Below, piece after piece: positions 9,232 to 18,441 of a DNA stretch of 64,000 bases. How positions within the stretch are numbered: position 1 is the stretch's first letter; each line of letters starts with the position of its first letter. The DNA comes from an uncultured Bacteroides sp. (GTDB taxonomy: Bacteria > Bacteroidota > Bacteroidia > Bacteroidales > Bacteroidaceae): contig NZ_OY780936.1 of assembly GCF_963675905.1 (NCBI RefSeq), positions 4,101,946-4,165,945 on the forward strand, written 5' to 3'. The notes under the pieces are model-generated. The model worked only from the letters and a program-made list of their open reading frames with translations, was not told the DNA's origin and ran no database searches. The position numbers and the translations under genes were made by a program.

Positions 9232-10347
9232 ATGAAATATAGGTTTTATACATTTTCTTCTTACAACGTAAATGTAGAACTGTCTTCTTTTGGCGAAACC
9301 GGGCATGCGGTGGAATATCACCTCATGTTTCATGTAAAAGGAGGAGAGCTAAATTATGAAGCTCAGTTAAGAAATTTGCATCGTGCTTATAGCGAATTAC
9401 TGAATGATGAACTTTTAACTGGTGCAAAACCGGTTATGAAGCGTTATTTTCTTAGTGATGCAGCAAACCAGAGTGAACAATTGGAGGAGGAATTAAAATC
9501 GTTTCCGGAGTGTGCTACTTCTATTCTTCAGCAGCCTCCGTTAGATGGTAGTAAAATTGCATTATGGTGCTATTTAACAACCAATACTAATCCTGTATAT
9601 AAACACTATTGGACGGCTGGTGCCGGAATTGCTTCGGGCAATTCTGAAGAGCAAACTCATACTTTATTGGAAAATTATGAGGCCGAATTGCAACAACGTG
9701 AGTGTACATTAGAAAAAGATTGTATTCGTACCTGGTTCTTTGTGCAAAATGTAGATGTGAACTATGCCGGTATGGTACAAGCCCGTCGTTATAATTTTCT
9801 GGACCAGGGGCTTACCGAACATACCCATTATATTGCCAGTACAGGTATTGAAGGGCGTCATGCAAATCCAAAGATTCATGTTTTATTAGATGCTTATGCT
9901 GTAAAAGGACTGCAATCACGCCAGATTAAATACCTTTATGCATTAAGTCATTTAAGTCCTACAGCCATTTATGGGGTAACCTTTGAAAGAGGTGTTAGTG
10001 TATTATATGGAGACAGATGCCAGTTGTATATAAGTGGAACTGCCAGCATTGATAACAAAGGTGAGGTTTTGCACAAAGGAGATGTTGTATCTCAGACTCG
10101 CAGGATGTGCGAAAATGTAGAAAAACTTTTGGAAGAGGGAGGTTCCGGTTCTCAGGACTTAGCACAAATAATTATTTATCTGCGTGATGCTGCAGATTAT
10201 AAAGTTATCAGGCTTATGCTTGAAAAACAATTCCCGGAGATTCCTAAACAGTATGTACTTGCATCTGTTTGTCGTCCCACCTGGCTTATTGAAATGGAAT
10301 GCATTGCTGTAAGGAAAAACAATAATCCAGAGTTTGGTAATCTATAA
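9232..10347 (+). CDS. Rid/YjgF-fold protein, chorismatase-like architecture
   Basis: A 371-residue cytosolic protein with no signal peptide. The C-terminal ~130 residues read like a Rid (YjgF/UK114) domain: ISGTASIDNKGEVLHKGDV, a helix with VEKLLEEGG, LAQIIIYLRDAADYKVIRLMLEK, and the end strand RPTWLIEMECIAV. The preceding part (HTHYIASTGIEGR, about 195-210) recalls FkbO/XanB2-type chorismatases, which are built from two Rid-like halves, but I cannot confirm their catalytic residues. It follows the haem-motif lipoprotein by only 2 bp and is probably the last gene of the transcript. Product and substrate are unknown. Confidence 0.6.
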   Translation: MKYRFYTFSSYNVNVELSSFGETGHAVEYHLMFHVKGGELNYEAQLRNLHRAYSELLNDELLTGAKPVMKRYFLSDAANQSEQLEEELKSFPECATSILQQPPLDGSKIALWCYLTTNTNPVYKHYWTAGAGIASGNSEEQTHTLLENYEAELQQRECTLEKDCIRTWFFVQNVDVNYAGMVQARRYNFLDQGLTEHTHYIASTGIEGRHANPKIHVLLDAYAVKGLQSRQIKYLYALSHLSPTAIYGVTFERGVSVLYGDRCQLYISGTASIDNKGEVLHKGDVVSQTRRMCENVEKLLEEGGSGSQDLAQIIIYLRDAADYKVIRLMLEKQFPEIPKQYVLASVCRPTWLIEMECIAVRKNNNPEFGNL

Positions 10348-10372
10348 ACATCTTATATGCTTAATATTCATT

Positions 10373-10410
10373 GGCTTCTTTATCCTGCAAGTGATTAAGA
10401 AGCCTTTGTT
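10373..10410 (+). terminator. Probable terminator of the lipoprotein/Rid cluster
   Basis: GGCTTCTT at 10373-10380 pairs with AAGAAGCC at 10397-10404 and is followed by TTTGTT. The loop is 16 nt and the T tract is short, so strength is moderate. Confidence 0.6.
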
Positions 10411-10781
10411 ATGTTTAAGCCACTGTAATATCTAAGTAAGTGATACAAAAGTATCAGTTATCAGGATTATTATATTATTTTTAAGTTGTGTTCCATGGTT
10501 ATTTCTCTTTACTAGTTATTCTATAATGGAAAAAGCAGATTTATTATAGATTAATTTAGCTAAATCCTCTTGCTTAAAGCTGTTAATAAGATTCAGCTAG
10601 TCAGCTTTATGCTCTGATAGATAGGTGTTTGGATATAAATGATTCGTGCATTATCATATTAAATACACCGTTAAATGGTTTTTAAATAGAGGAATTATAG
10701 ATAGTTTATTCCATTTATTAATAATAAAATTCTATTTAATTTTAGCCAGTTAATAAAGTGTTATTAATAGATAAAATTGTA

Positions 10782-10813
10782 TTTGTAATCCATTGCCGCA
10801 ATATTTACTTTTG
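10782..10813 (+). promoter_or_regulatory. Bacteroides-type promoter of the GH3 gene
   Basis: TTTG (-33) at 10782-10785, a 20-nt spacer, and TACTTTTG (-7) at 10806-10813 match the Bacteroidetes housekeeping promoter. The start point would be near 10820, giving a leader of about 75 nt before the ATG at 10895. The remaining gene-free sequence 10411-10781 is AT-rich and shows no ORF or RNA I can support. Confidence 0.8.
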
Positions 10814-10894
10814 CTAACGTAATAATAGGTATTTCTCATGCACGTTTTCCAGTTGATAAGTATATAAATATTACAGACCGAAAAAATAATTATT

Positions 10895-13195
10895 ATGAAA
10901 AAGATATTTTTAGCCGTTATGACGTTAATTTTAACCAGCTCTTTCTCTAATGGAGATAAGAAAGAAATTTATAAGGATGCTTCGGCTCCGGTAAAAGACA
11001 GAGTGGAAGATTTGCTTAAGCGAATGACTCTGGAAGAAAAGGTGGGGCAGATGAACCAGTTTGTAGGTATAGAACATTTTAAGTCTGCTCAGGCTTCATT
11101 AACCGCTGAAGAGCTGAGAACTAACACTGCTAATGCATTCTACCCCAACACTACTGTTGAAGACATGGTGAAGTGGACTGAAACCGGAAGAATAGGTTCA
11201 TTCCTGCACGTGTTAACATTAAAAGAGGCTAACTATCTGCAATCTCTGGCCATGAAGAGCCGTTTGCAGATTCCTATCATCTTTGGTATTGACGCTATTC
11301 ACGGAAATGCCAATGCTCCCGATAATACCGTTTATCCTACCAATATTGGTCTGGCTTCTTCTTTCGATCTGGATATGGCATATAAGATTGCCCGCCAGAC
11401 TGCACAGGAAATGCGTGCCATGAATATGCACTGGACGTTTAACCCGAATGTGGAAGTTGCTCGCGATGCCCGTTGGGGAAGAGTTGGTGAAACCTATGGA
11501 GAAGATCCTTATTTGGTTTCATTAATGGGAGTTCAGTCTGTTAAGGGATATCAGGGAAATCTGAACGGAAAAGAAGATGTGCTGGCTTGTATAAAGCATT
11601 TCGTGGGAGGTAGCGAGCCTCTTAACGGAACCAATGGTGCACCGGCCGATTTATCTGAGCGTACACTTCGTGAAGTTTTCTTCCCACCATTTAAAGCGAG
11701 TGTTGAAGCCGGTGCTATGTCATTGATGACAGCACACAACGAACTGAACGGTATTCCTTGCCATACCAATGAATGGCTGATGGAAGATGTTCTTCGTAAA
11801 GAATGGAAGTTCCCGGGATTTGTGGTTAGCGATTGGATGGATATTGAACATACGCACGATTTGCATGCTACGGCCGAAAATATTAAAGAGGCTTTCTATC
11901 AAAGCATCATGGCCGGAATGGATATGCACATGCATGGTATTCTTTGGAACGAATATGTAGTAGAACTTGTAAAGGAAGGCCGTATTCCTGAATCACGTAT
12001 CGACGAATCAGTTCGTCGTATTCTGGATATAAAGTTCCGTCTCGGACTGTTTGAGAATCCTTATGCCGACGAAAAACAGAGCATGAAAATCCGTCTGAGT
12101 GATGAACATAGAGCTACAGCGCTCGAAGCTGCACGCAATGGTATTGTTTTGTTAAAGAACAATGGTGTACTTCCTCTTTCTCAGGATAAGTATAAAAAAG
12201 TATTGGTTACAGGTATCAACGCCAATGATATGAATATTCTGGGCGACTGGAGTGCGGTTCAGAAAGAAGAGAATGTAACTACAATCCTTGAGGGATTGAA
12301 AATGATAGCACCTCAGACTAACTTTGACTTTGTTGATCAGGGATGGGATCCTCGTAACATGAGTCAGGCTAAGGTTGATGAGGCTGCAGATAAAGCAAAA
12401 GATGCTGATTTGAACATAGTAGTTGCGGGAGAGTATATGATGCGTTTCCGCTGGACGGATCGTACCGGAGGTGAAGATACCGATCGCTCGGATCTTGACT
12501 TGGTGGGCTTGCAGAACGAATTGATCAAGAAAATAGCTGCTTCCGGTAAACCTACAATCCTTATTCTGGTTAATGGTCGTCAGCTTGGTGTTGAATGGGC
12601 TGCCGAAAACCTTCCTGCTATTGTTGAAGCCTGGGAACCGGGAATGTATGGTGGTCAGGCTGTAGCAGAAATCCTTTATGGAAAGGTAAATCCTTCTGCT
12701 AAACTTGCAGTTACTATTCCTCGCAGCGTTGGTCAGTTGCAAATGATTTATAATCATAAGCCTTCTCAGTATTTCCACCCTTATGTAGTGAAACCAAGTA
12801 CTCCGCTTTATCCATTTGGATACGGATTATCTTACACAACTTATAAGTATGATGACCTAACTCTTGATAAAACAGAAATAGGGAAAGACGGTAATGTAAA
12901 TGTCAGCGTAAAGGTTACCAATACCGGAAATCGTGACGGAGTAGAGATTGTTCAGCTTTATATTCGCGATAAGTTTAGTTGTGTAACTCGTCCGGTAAAG
13001 GAACTTAAAGATTTTGCCCGTGTTGCTTTGAAAGCGGGAGAAAGTAAAATAGTGAAGTTTAACGTAACACCAGATAAACTTGCCTTTTATGATAAAAAGA
13101 TGAACTGGCAGGTTGAACCGGGAGAGTTCGTTGTAATGGTAGGAACGTCGTCGGAAGATAGTGAATTACTAACGAGAAGTTTTTTGGTTAAATAG
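10895..13195 (+). CDS. GH3 beta-glucosidase (BglX-like), exported
   Basis: A 766-residue GH3 enzyme. The signal peptide covers residues 1 to about 20. The (beta/alpha)8 domain (about 30-390) holds KHFVGG, the substrate-binding GIDAIHG, and the nucleophile Asp313 in FVVSDWMD. The alpha/beta sandwich domain follows (about 410-630), and a fibronectin-III-like domain closes the protein (about 660-765: VTNTGNRDGVEIVQLYIRD). Length and domain order match periplasmic BglX beta-glucosidases. In a mannan locus it probably removes non-reducing glucose from glucomannan oligosaccharides; this is inference. It has its own promoter and is separated from GH26 by a repeat-containing 147-bp gap. Confidence 0.92.
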   Translation: MKKIFLAVMTLILTSSFSNGDKKEIYKDASAPVKDRVEDLLKRMTLEEKVGQMNQFVGIEHFKSAQASLTAEELRTNTANAFYPNTTVEDMVKWTETGRIGSFLHVLTLKEANYLQSLAMKSRLQIPIIFGIDAIHGNANAPDNTVYPTNIGLASSFDLDMAYKIARQTAQEMRAMNMHWTFNPNVEVARDARWGRVGETYGEDPYLVSLMGVQSVKGYQGNLNGKEDVLACIKHFVGGSEPLNGTNGAPADLSERTLREVFFPPFKASVEAGAMSLMTAHNELNGIPCHTNEWLMEDVLRKEWKFPGFVVSDWMDIEHTHDLHATAENIKEAFYQSIMAGMDMHMHGILWNEYVVELVKEGRIPESRIDESVRRILDIKFRLGLFENPYADEKQSMKIRLSDEHRATALEAARNGIVLLKNNGVLPLSQDKYKKVLVTGINANDMNILGDWSAVQKEENVTTILEGLKMIAPQTNFDFVDQGWDPRNMSQAKVDEAADKAKDADLNIVVAGEYMMRFRWTDRTGGEDTDRSDLDLVGLQNELIKKIAASGKPTILILVNGRQLGVEWAAENLPAIVEAWEPGMYGGQAVAEILYGKVNPSAKLAVTIPRSVGQLQMIYNHKPSQYFHPYVVKPSTPLYPFGYGLSYTTYKYDDLTLDKTEIGKDGNVNVSVKVTNTGNRDGVEIVQLYIRDKFSCVTRPVKELKDFARVALKAGESKIVKFNVTPDKLAFYDKKMNWQVEPGEFVVMVGTSSEDSELLTRSFLVK

Positions 13196-13208
13196 GGGAT
13201 ATTTTTAG

Positions 13209-13296
13209 TGAGTTGCGCAGCTCGTTTTTGCGACCTGCGCAGCTCGAAAGCACGACCTGCACAACTCATTAAATCGACCTGCGCAACTCGATTTAA
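13209..13296 (+). repeat. Four tandem copies of a 22-bp GC-rich unit
   Basis: Unit core CGACCTGCGCAGCTCG with period 22: copies begin at 13209, 13231, 13253 and 13275. Each contains TGCGCA or TGCACA in a near-palindrome, and the first and last copies pair as GAGTTGCGCAG / CTGCGCAACTC. The block lies between the GH3 and GH26 genes and is much more GC-rich than its surroundings. It could fold as RNA or act as a protein-binding array. Confidence 0.8.
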
Positions 13297-13342
13297 AAGG
13301 TAGGGCAGTTATCGAGAAACATCCCACGAATAATTAGTAAAT

Positions 13343-14485
13343 ATGATTAGTATGGTAGAAAAGATTAAAAATATTGTAGCCGGAGCCATTATTATTGCAG
13401 GGTTTGTGTCATGCAGTTCGGCTAAGGGAGTAACAGAGACTGAAATTAAAGCAGGTTCTTTAAGGACTGTGGAAACACAGCATTTGCTCAAGAACCTAAA
13501 GTTATTACCTGAAAAGGGATTTATGTTCGGTCATCAGGACGACACGGCTTATGGCATTGGTTGGGATGGAGACCAGAATCGTTCCGACGTAAAAAGTGTA
13601 TGCGGTGACTATCCCGCTGTTTGCGGATGGGATTTGGGCCACATAGAACTGGGTGCAGATAAGAATCTGGATAATATTCCTTTTGACAGGATTCGTCAGG
13701 ATATTATTACACAATACCTTCGAGGTGGACTTAATACCGTTAGCTGGCACTTAAATAACCCACTAACCGGAGGCGATGCATGGGATGTTAAAACAGAAGG
13801 TGTGGTAACATCTGTTCTTCCGGGCGGAGCTAAACACGATCAATTTATTGGCTGGTTAGGTAAACTGGCTACTTTCTTAAACTCCCTTACTACCCCGGAT
13901 GGGAAAAAGGTTCCGGTACTGTTCCGCCCTTGGCATGAACATACAGGCAGTTGGTTCTGGTGGGGAAGATCTCATTGTACACCTCAACAATATAAAGAGC
14001 TGTGGAAAATGACTCACGATTACCTTTCTAAACAAGGTGTTAATAACTTGCTTTATGCCTATTCTCCTGGTGGCGAAGATAAGGTAGAAGATTATATAGA
14101 AAGATATCCGGGTGATAATTATGTAGACCTGCTGGGATTTGACTGCTATCCGTCTGCTGATGTTCAGGGAACAGATGCTTACAGAAAGTCAATGACCACA
14201 GTTTTAACCTATCTCACACAGTTGGGAAAAGAACATAATAAGCCTATTGCTGTAACAGAAACAGGATTGGAAGCTCTGCCTATTGCCGATTGGTGGACGG
14301 AAGTGTTGTTCCCATTGTTGGATAAGTATCCTGTAACCTATGTATTGGTATGGCGCAATGCTCACGATAAGGCTAATCACTTTTATGCTCCTTATCCGGG
14401 ACAAGCATCGGCAAAGAACTTTGTAGAATTCTATAATCAGCCGAAAACCAAGTTTTGCTCAGATATAAAAAACTTGTATAAATAA
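13343..14485 (+). CDS. manA: GH26 endo-beta-1,4-mannanase, lipoprotein (ManA-like)
   Basis: A 380-residue GH26 enzyme with a lipobox ending at Cys24 (FVSC). The (beta/alpha)8 fold shows FGHQDDTAYG near the N-terminus, the acid/base Glu199 in RPWHEHTGSWFWWG and the nucleophile Glu306 in AVTETGLEAL. Aromatic residues around WFWWG line the mannan subsites. GH26 mannanases hydrolyse beta-1,4-mannan with retention; the B. fragilis orthologue releases mannobiose. The lipid anchor places it on the envelope. It is followed after 39 bp by the GH130 gene, starting the conserved mannanase-phosphorylase-transporter-epimerase order. An alternative start three codons downstream is possible. Confidence 0.93.
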   Translation: MISMVEKIKNIVAGAIIIAGFVSCSSAKGVTETEIKAGSLRTVETQHLLKNLKLLPEKGFMFGHQDDTAYGIGWDGDQNRSDVKSVCGDYPAVCGWDLGHIELGADKNLDNIPFDRIRQDIITQYLRGGLNTVSWHLNNPLTGGDAWDVKTEGVVTSVLPGGAKHDQFIGWLGKLATFLNSLTTPDGKKVPVLFRPWHEHTGSWFWWGRSHCTPQQYKELWKMTHDYLSKQGVNNLLYAYSPGGEDKVEDYIERYPGDNYVDLLGFDCYPSADVQGTDAYRKSMTTVLTYLTQLGKEHNKPIAVTETGLEALPIADWWTEVLFPLLDKYPVTYVLVWRNAHDKANHFYAPYPGQASAKNFVEFYNQPKTKFCSDIKNLYK

Positions 14486-14524
14486 GAATCTAATCAACTT
14501 ATAAATAATAATATCTTTATTGTC

Positions 14525-15703
14525 ATGAATCAGTATAACAACAAAATCGAGAAACTATTAGCAGACCACGAAGTCTTCTTAACTCGAAAGAATGAACCCG
14601 TAGAAGAAACAAATGGTCTGTTTATACGCTATAAAAATCCGGTTGTTACAGCTGCGCATACTCCTGTAATATGGAGATATGATTTAGATGAGAAATCAAA
14701 TCCTTACCTCATGGAGCGTATTGGAATGAATGCAGCAATGAACTCGGGTGCTATAAAATGGAACGGTAAATATATACTTGTGGTACGTGTAGAGGGAGCC
14801 GATCGTAAGTCGTTCTTTGCCGTGGCCGAGAGTCCTAACGGAATAGATAATTTCCGCTTTTGGGATTATCCGGTTACTATGCCCGATACGGAAGATCCTG
14901 CGACTAACATTTACGACATGCGCCTTACAGCTCACGAAGACGGATGGATTTATGGTATTTTCTGCGCCGAGCGTCTTGATCCTAATGCTCCTATAGGAGA
15001 CCTCTCTTCGGCAACGGCTACTGCAGGTATTGCCCGCACAAAAGATTTGAAAACCTGGGAACGCCTTCCTGATTTAAAAACGAAGAGTCAACAACGTAAT
15101 GTGGTGCTTCATCCCGAGTTTGTGAATGGCAAATATGCACTTTATACTCGTCCGCAAGATGGATTTATCGATGCCGGAAGCGGTGGAGGTATTGGCTGGG
15201 CATTGGTTAATGATATGACTCACGCGGTAATTAAAGAAGAAAAAATTATAGATCATCGTTACTATCACACAATAAAGGAAGTGAAGAACGGAGAAGGGCC
15301 TCACCCCATTAAAACCGCCAAAGGGTGGCTTCACCTGGCTCACGGAGTAAGAGGATGCGCTGCCGGATTGCGTTATGTGCTTTATATGTATATGACTTCT
15401 CTGGAAGACCCAACCAAACTAATAGCTTCTCCGGCTGGATATTTCATGGCTCCTGTAGGAGAAGAGAGATTTGGCGATGTGTCTAATGTACTGTTCAGCA
15501 ATGGCTGGATAGCCGACGAAGATGGAACAGTGTTTATTTATTATGCATCATCCGATACACGTATGCATGTAGCTACCTCAACTGTTGATAAGTTGGTGGA
15601 TTATTGCATGAATACTCCTGAAGATGGCTTTACCACTTCGGCTTCAGTAGAAACATTGAAGGAACAAATTGAAAAGAATCTTAGTCTGCTAGCCAATAAA
15701 TAG
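14525..15703 (+). CDS. mgp: GH130 4-O-beta-D-mannosyl-D-glucose phosphorylase
   Basis: A 392-residue GH130 enzyme without signal peptide, hence cytosolic. The five-bladed propeller carries the catalytic Asp131 in IYDMRLT, at the same residue number reported for the B. fragilis mannosylglucose phosphorylase. Phosphate-binding Arg/His candidates lie in HPEFVNGKYALYTRP and IKTAKGWLHLAHG. The reaction converts mannosyl-beta-1,4-glucose plus phosphate to alpha-mannose-1-phosphate and glucose. The gene order with GH26, transporter and cellobiose 2-epimerase strongly supports this specificity (GH130 subfamily 1) over mannooligosaccharide phosphorylases. Confidence 0.93.
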   Translation: MNQYNNKIEKLLADHEVFLTRKNEPVEETNGLFIRYKNPVVTAAHTPVIWRYDLDEKSNPYLMERIGMNAAMNSGAIKWNGKYILVVRVEGADRKSFFAVAESPNGIDNFRFWDYPVTMPDTEDPATNIYDMRLTAHEDGWIYGIFCAERLDPNAPIGDLSSATATAGIARTKDLKTWERLPDLKTKSQQRNVVLHPEFVNGKYALYTRPQDGFIDAGSGGGIGWALVNDMTHAVIKEEKIIDHRYYHTIKEVKNGEGPHPIKTAKGWLHLAHGVRGCAAGLRYVLYMYMTSLEDPTKLIASPAGYFMAPVGEERFGDVSNVLFSNGWIADEDGTVFIYYASSDTRMHVATSTVDKLVDYCMNTPEDGFTTSASVETLKEQIEKNLSLLANK

Positions 15704-15767
15704 CAGATTGAATCGTTAAGTTGTTAACAAAAAGAGTTGACACAAAGATTTAATTTTGAAAAACATC

Positions 15768-17156
15768 ATGGTAAAACTATCAGAAAAAATAGGATACGGT
15801 TTCGGAGATATGGCATCTTCCATGTTCTGGAAGATATTTGGAATGTTCCTTTTGTATTTTTACACAGACGTTTATGGTCTGGCTCCGGCAGCAGTAGGAA
15901 CAATGTTTTTAGTAACTCGCGTATGGGATTCCTTTCTCGATCCGGTTATCGGAGTAATTGCCGACAGAACCAATACCCGCTGGGGTAAGTTCCGTCCGTA
16001 CCTGCTCTTTGTAGCCGTTCCGTTCGGTATTATTGGCGTGCTGACCTTTGTTACACCCAATTTCAGTATTGAGTGGAAATTGGTATATGCCTATATAACC
16101 TATACGCTGATGATGATGGTTTATTCAACCATCAATGTGCCGTATGCATCTTTGTTGGGTGTAATGACACCGAGCCCTAATGAACGTACCACACTTTCTT
16201 CTTACCGTATGTTCTTTGCTTATCTGGGTAGTTTTATTGCTTTGTTAATCATTCAACCATTGGTAGAATTTTTTTCAAAGATTGGCGGTACAGTTAATCC
16301 TCAGCAGGGATGGACTTATGGAGTAGGTATTATTGCAATTATGTGTGTGGCTTTGTTCCTGGGATGTTTTGCACTGACAAAAGAACGTGTAATTCCCGTG
16401 AAGGAAGAAGCAAAGAGCACCTTGAAAGAAGACTTACTCGACTTGTGGCGTAATCGTCCCTGGTGGATATTATTGGGAGCAGGTATAGCAGCATTAATCT
16501 TTAACTCAATCCGTGATGGGGCAACCATTTATTATTTCAAGTATTATATTCTGGAAGACAACTCTCTTAAGATAGCATCATTGGGAGTAACGGTAACGTG
16601 GACTTCATTATATCTGGCACTTGGTCAGGCATCAAATATGGTAGGTGTGGCATTGGCAGCTCCGGTGGCAAATCATATCGGAAAGAAAAATACCTATATG
16701 GCTGCAATGGCAATTGCTACCGTTCTAAGTATCATCTTCTATTGGTTTTCTGCCAATCAGCTCATCCTTATATTTGTATTTCAGGCTTTAATAAGCATTT
16801 GTGCCGGAATAATCTTCCCGCTTTTATGGTCTATGTATGCCGATATAGCCGATTATTCTGAATTAAAATGTGGTCGCCGTGCCACTGGATTAATATTCTC
16901 TTCTTCTTCTATGTCTCAAAAATTGGGATGGACTCTGGGAGGAGCCTTAACCGGTTGGTTACTTGGTTACTTCGGGTTCAAGGCAAATGTTGCTCAATCG
17001 GATTCTGCAATATCAGGAATCAAGATGATGCTTAGTTTCCTTCCGGCTGTAGGTACCGTTCTTTCGGTTATCTTCATCTCTCTTTATCCTTTAAGTGAAA
17101 AGAAAGTAAAGGAAGTAACAGAGAAACTGGAGGAACGTCGTAAAATTGAAAAGTAG
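15768..17156 (+). CDS. GPH/MelB-type sugar:cation symporter for mannobiose
   Basis: A 462-residue, 12-helix transporter of the glycoside-pentoside-hexuronide family: the N-terminus is VKLSEKIGYGFGDMAS, followed by the characteristic WDSFLDPVIGVIADRT loop and GKFRPYLL. I place the start at ATG 15768 rather than the upstream in-frame TTG at 15756, because the family begins directly with the KLSEKIGYG segment. By position it would import beta-1,4-mannobiose across the inner membrane to the epimerase and phosphorylase; the B. fragilis operon carries the same transporter. It lies 64 bp after GH130 and 6 bp before the epimerase. Confidence 0.9.
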   Translation: MVKLSEKIGYGFGDMASSMFWKIFGMFLLYFYTDVYGLAPAAVGTMFLVTRVWDSFLDPVIGVIADRTNTRWGKFRPYLLFVAVPFGIIGVLTFVTPNFSIEWKLVYAYITYTLMMMVYSTINVPYASLLGVMTPSPNERTTLSSYRMFFAYLGSFIALLIIQPLVEFFSKIGGTVNPQQGWTYGVGIIAIMCVALFLGCFALTKERVIPVKEEAKSTLKEDLLDLWRNRPWWILLGAGIAALIFNSIRDGATIYYFKYYILEDNSLKIASLGVTVTWTSLYLALGQASNMVGVALAAPVANHIGKKNTYMAAMAIATVLSIIFYWFSANQLILIFVFQALISICAGIIFPLLWSMYADIADYSELKCGRRATGLIFSSSSMSQKLGWTLGGALTGWLLGYFGFKANVAQSDSAISGIKMMLSFLPAVGTVLSVIFISLYPLSEKKVKEVTEKLEERRKIEK

Positions 17157-17162
17157 ATAACT

Positions 17163-18353
17163 ATGAACAAAATAAGTGAATTAAAGTCCGAAGTGCTCGA
17201 TGTTCTGCAAAACAATATCCTTCCGTATTGGGAGAAAAATATGCAGGATCATGAAAATGGAGGTTTCTATGGACGAATGACCGGCGATGAGAAACTAATG
17301 CCGGAAGCAGAAAAAGGAGCCATACTTAATGCCCGCATTTTGTGGACTTACTCCTCTGCCTATCGTTTACTGAAATCAAGTGAGTATTGGGAAATGGCTA
17401 CCCGTGCCAAACGATATCTCATTGATAATTTCTATGATAAACGAAACGGCGGAATTTATTGGTCGCTCGATTATAAAGGAAATCCGCTGGATACTAAGAA
17501 GCAGATTTATGCGCTTGGCTTTGCCATTTACGGACTGAGCGAGTATCACAGAGCAACGGGCGATAGAGAAGCGCTTGATTATGCCATTATGTTATTCAAA
17601 TCTATAGAGGAACATAGCTTTGATAAGGAGAAAAACGGATATCTTGAAGCGTTGACCCGTGAATGGAATGAGATTGAAGATATGCGTCTTAGTGAAAAGG
17701 ATGCCAATGAAAAGAAAACAATGAATACGCATCTTCATATTCTTGAACCTTACACTAACCTTTACCGGGCATGGAAGAATGATGAACTCAGAAAGCAAAT
17801 AAAGAATTTGATAGAGGTCTTTCTTGATAAAATATTGAATAAAGAAACCAACCATTTGAAACTTTTCTTTGATGAAAACTGGAATGGGAAAGATCATATA
17901 ATTTCTTACGGACATGATATTGAAGCTTCCTGGCTTATTCACGAAGCTGCCCTGGTTCTTGAAGATGAAACGTTATTAAAGAGGGTAGAGGCCGTTGTTC
18001 CACAAATTGCTAATGCCGCGAGTGAAGGACTTCAACCGGATGGAGGCATGATTTACGAGAAAAATACAGAAACAGGTGAAGTTGATGCTGATCGCCATTG
18101 GTGGGTTCAGGCAGAAACGGTAGTAGGATATATTAATCTCTATGAATATTTCAACAATGAAGATGCTCTTGAAAAGGCTTTGCAATGCTGGAATTTTATA
18201 AAGAAGCATCTTATCGACAGTAAAAATGGTGAATGGTTCTGGAGCCTGAAAGCCGATGGAACTATTAATACTGCTGACGATAAAGCCGGCTTCTGGAAAT
18301 GTCCGTATCATAACGGACGTATGTGCATGGAATTATTAGGGCGATTTCAATAA
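17163..18353 (+). CDS. ce: Cellobiose 2-epimerase
   Basis: A 396-residue (alpha/alpha)6-barrel of the N-acyl-glucosamine 2-epimerase superfamily. Conserved segments are the N-terminal ILPYWEKNMQDHENGGFYG, NTHLHILEPYTNLYRAW, His251 in SYGHDIEASWLIHEA and His383 in CPYHNGRMCMELLGRF; the last two correspond to the catalytic histidine pair. It epimerises the reducing-end sugar of beta-1,4 disaccharides, turning mannobiose into mannosylglucose, the substrate of the GH130 enzyme upstream. It is cytosolic and last in the operon, closed by a terminator. Confidence 0.94.
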   Translation: MNKISELKSEVLDVLQNNILPYWEKNMQDHENGGFYGRMTGDEKLMPEAEKGAILNARILWTYSSAYRLLKSSEYWEMATRAKRYLIDNFYDKRNGGIYWSLDYKGNPLDTKKQIYALGFAIYGLSEYHRATGDREALDYAIMLFKSIEEHSFDKEKNGYLEALTREWNEIEDMRLSEKDANEKKTMNTHLHILEPYTNLYRAWKNDELRKQIKNLIEVFLDKILNKETNHLKLFFDENWNGKDHIISYGHDIEASWLIHEAALVLEDETLLKRVEAVVPQIANAASEGLQPDGGMIYEKNTETGEVDADRHWWVQAETVVGYINLYEYFNNEDALEKALQCWNFIKKHLIDSKNGEWFWSLKADGTINTADDKAGFWKCPYHNGRMCMELLGRFQ

Positions 18354-18370
18354 GGTAGTTTAGTGGTAAG

Positions 18371-18410
18371 TAAGATCAGGGGTGAAATATATCCTGATCT
18401 TATTTTTTTA
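18371..18410 (+). terminator. Terminator of the GH26-GH130-transporter-epimerase operon
   Basis: TAAGATCAGG at 18371-18380 pairs perfectly with CCTGATCTTA at 18393-18402, followed by TTTTTTT. Confidence 0.92.
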
Positions 18411-18413
18411 GAA

Positions 18414-18421
18414 TACTTTTG
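18414..18421 (+). promoter_or_regulatory. -7 box for the GH2 gene
   Basis: TACTTTTG fits TAnnTTTG and lies immediately after the terminator T tract. It implies transcription starting near 18428, with only a ~14-nt leader before ATG 18442. No TTTG -33 element is visible because the terminator stem occupies that place. Confidence 0.5.
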
Positions 18422-18441
18422 TTATACTTAATTTTTAAAAG

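Noticed and set aside
13209-13296. Possible CRISPR array
   Set aside because: Only 22-bp period with no unique spacers between repeats and no cas genes nearby.
15737-15988. Alternative frame at the start of the sugar transporter
   Set aside because: Shadow frame of the transporter gene; no family features.
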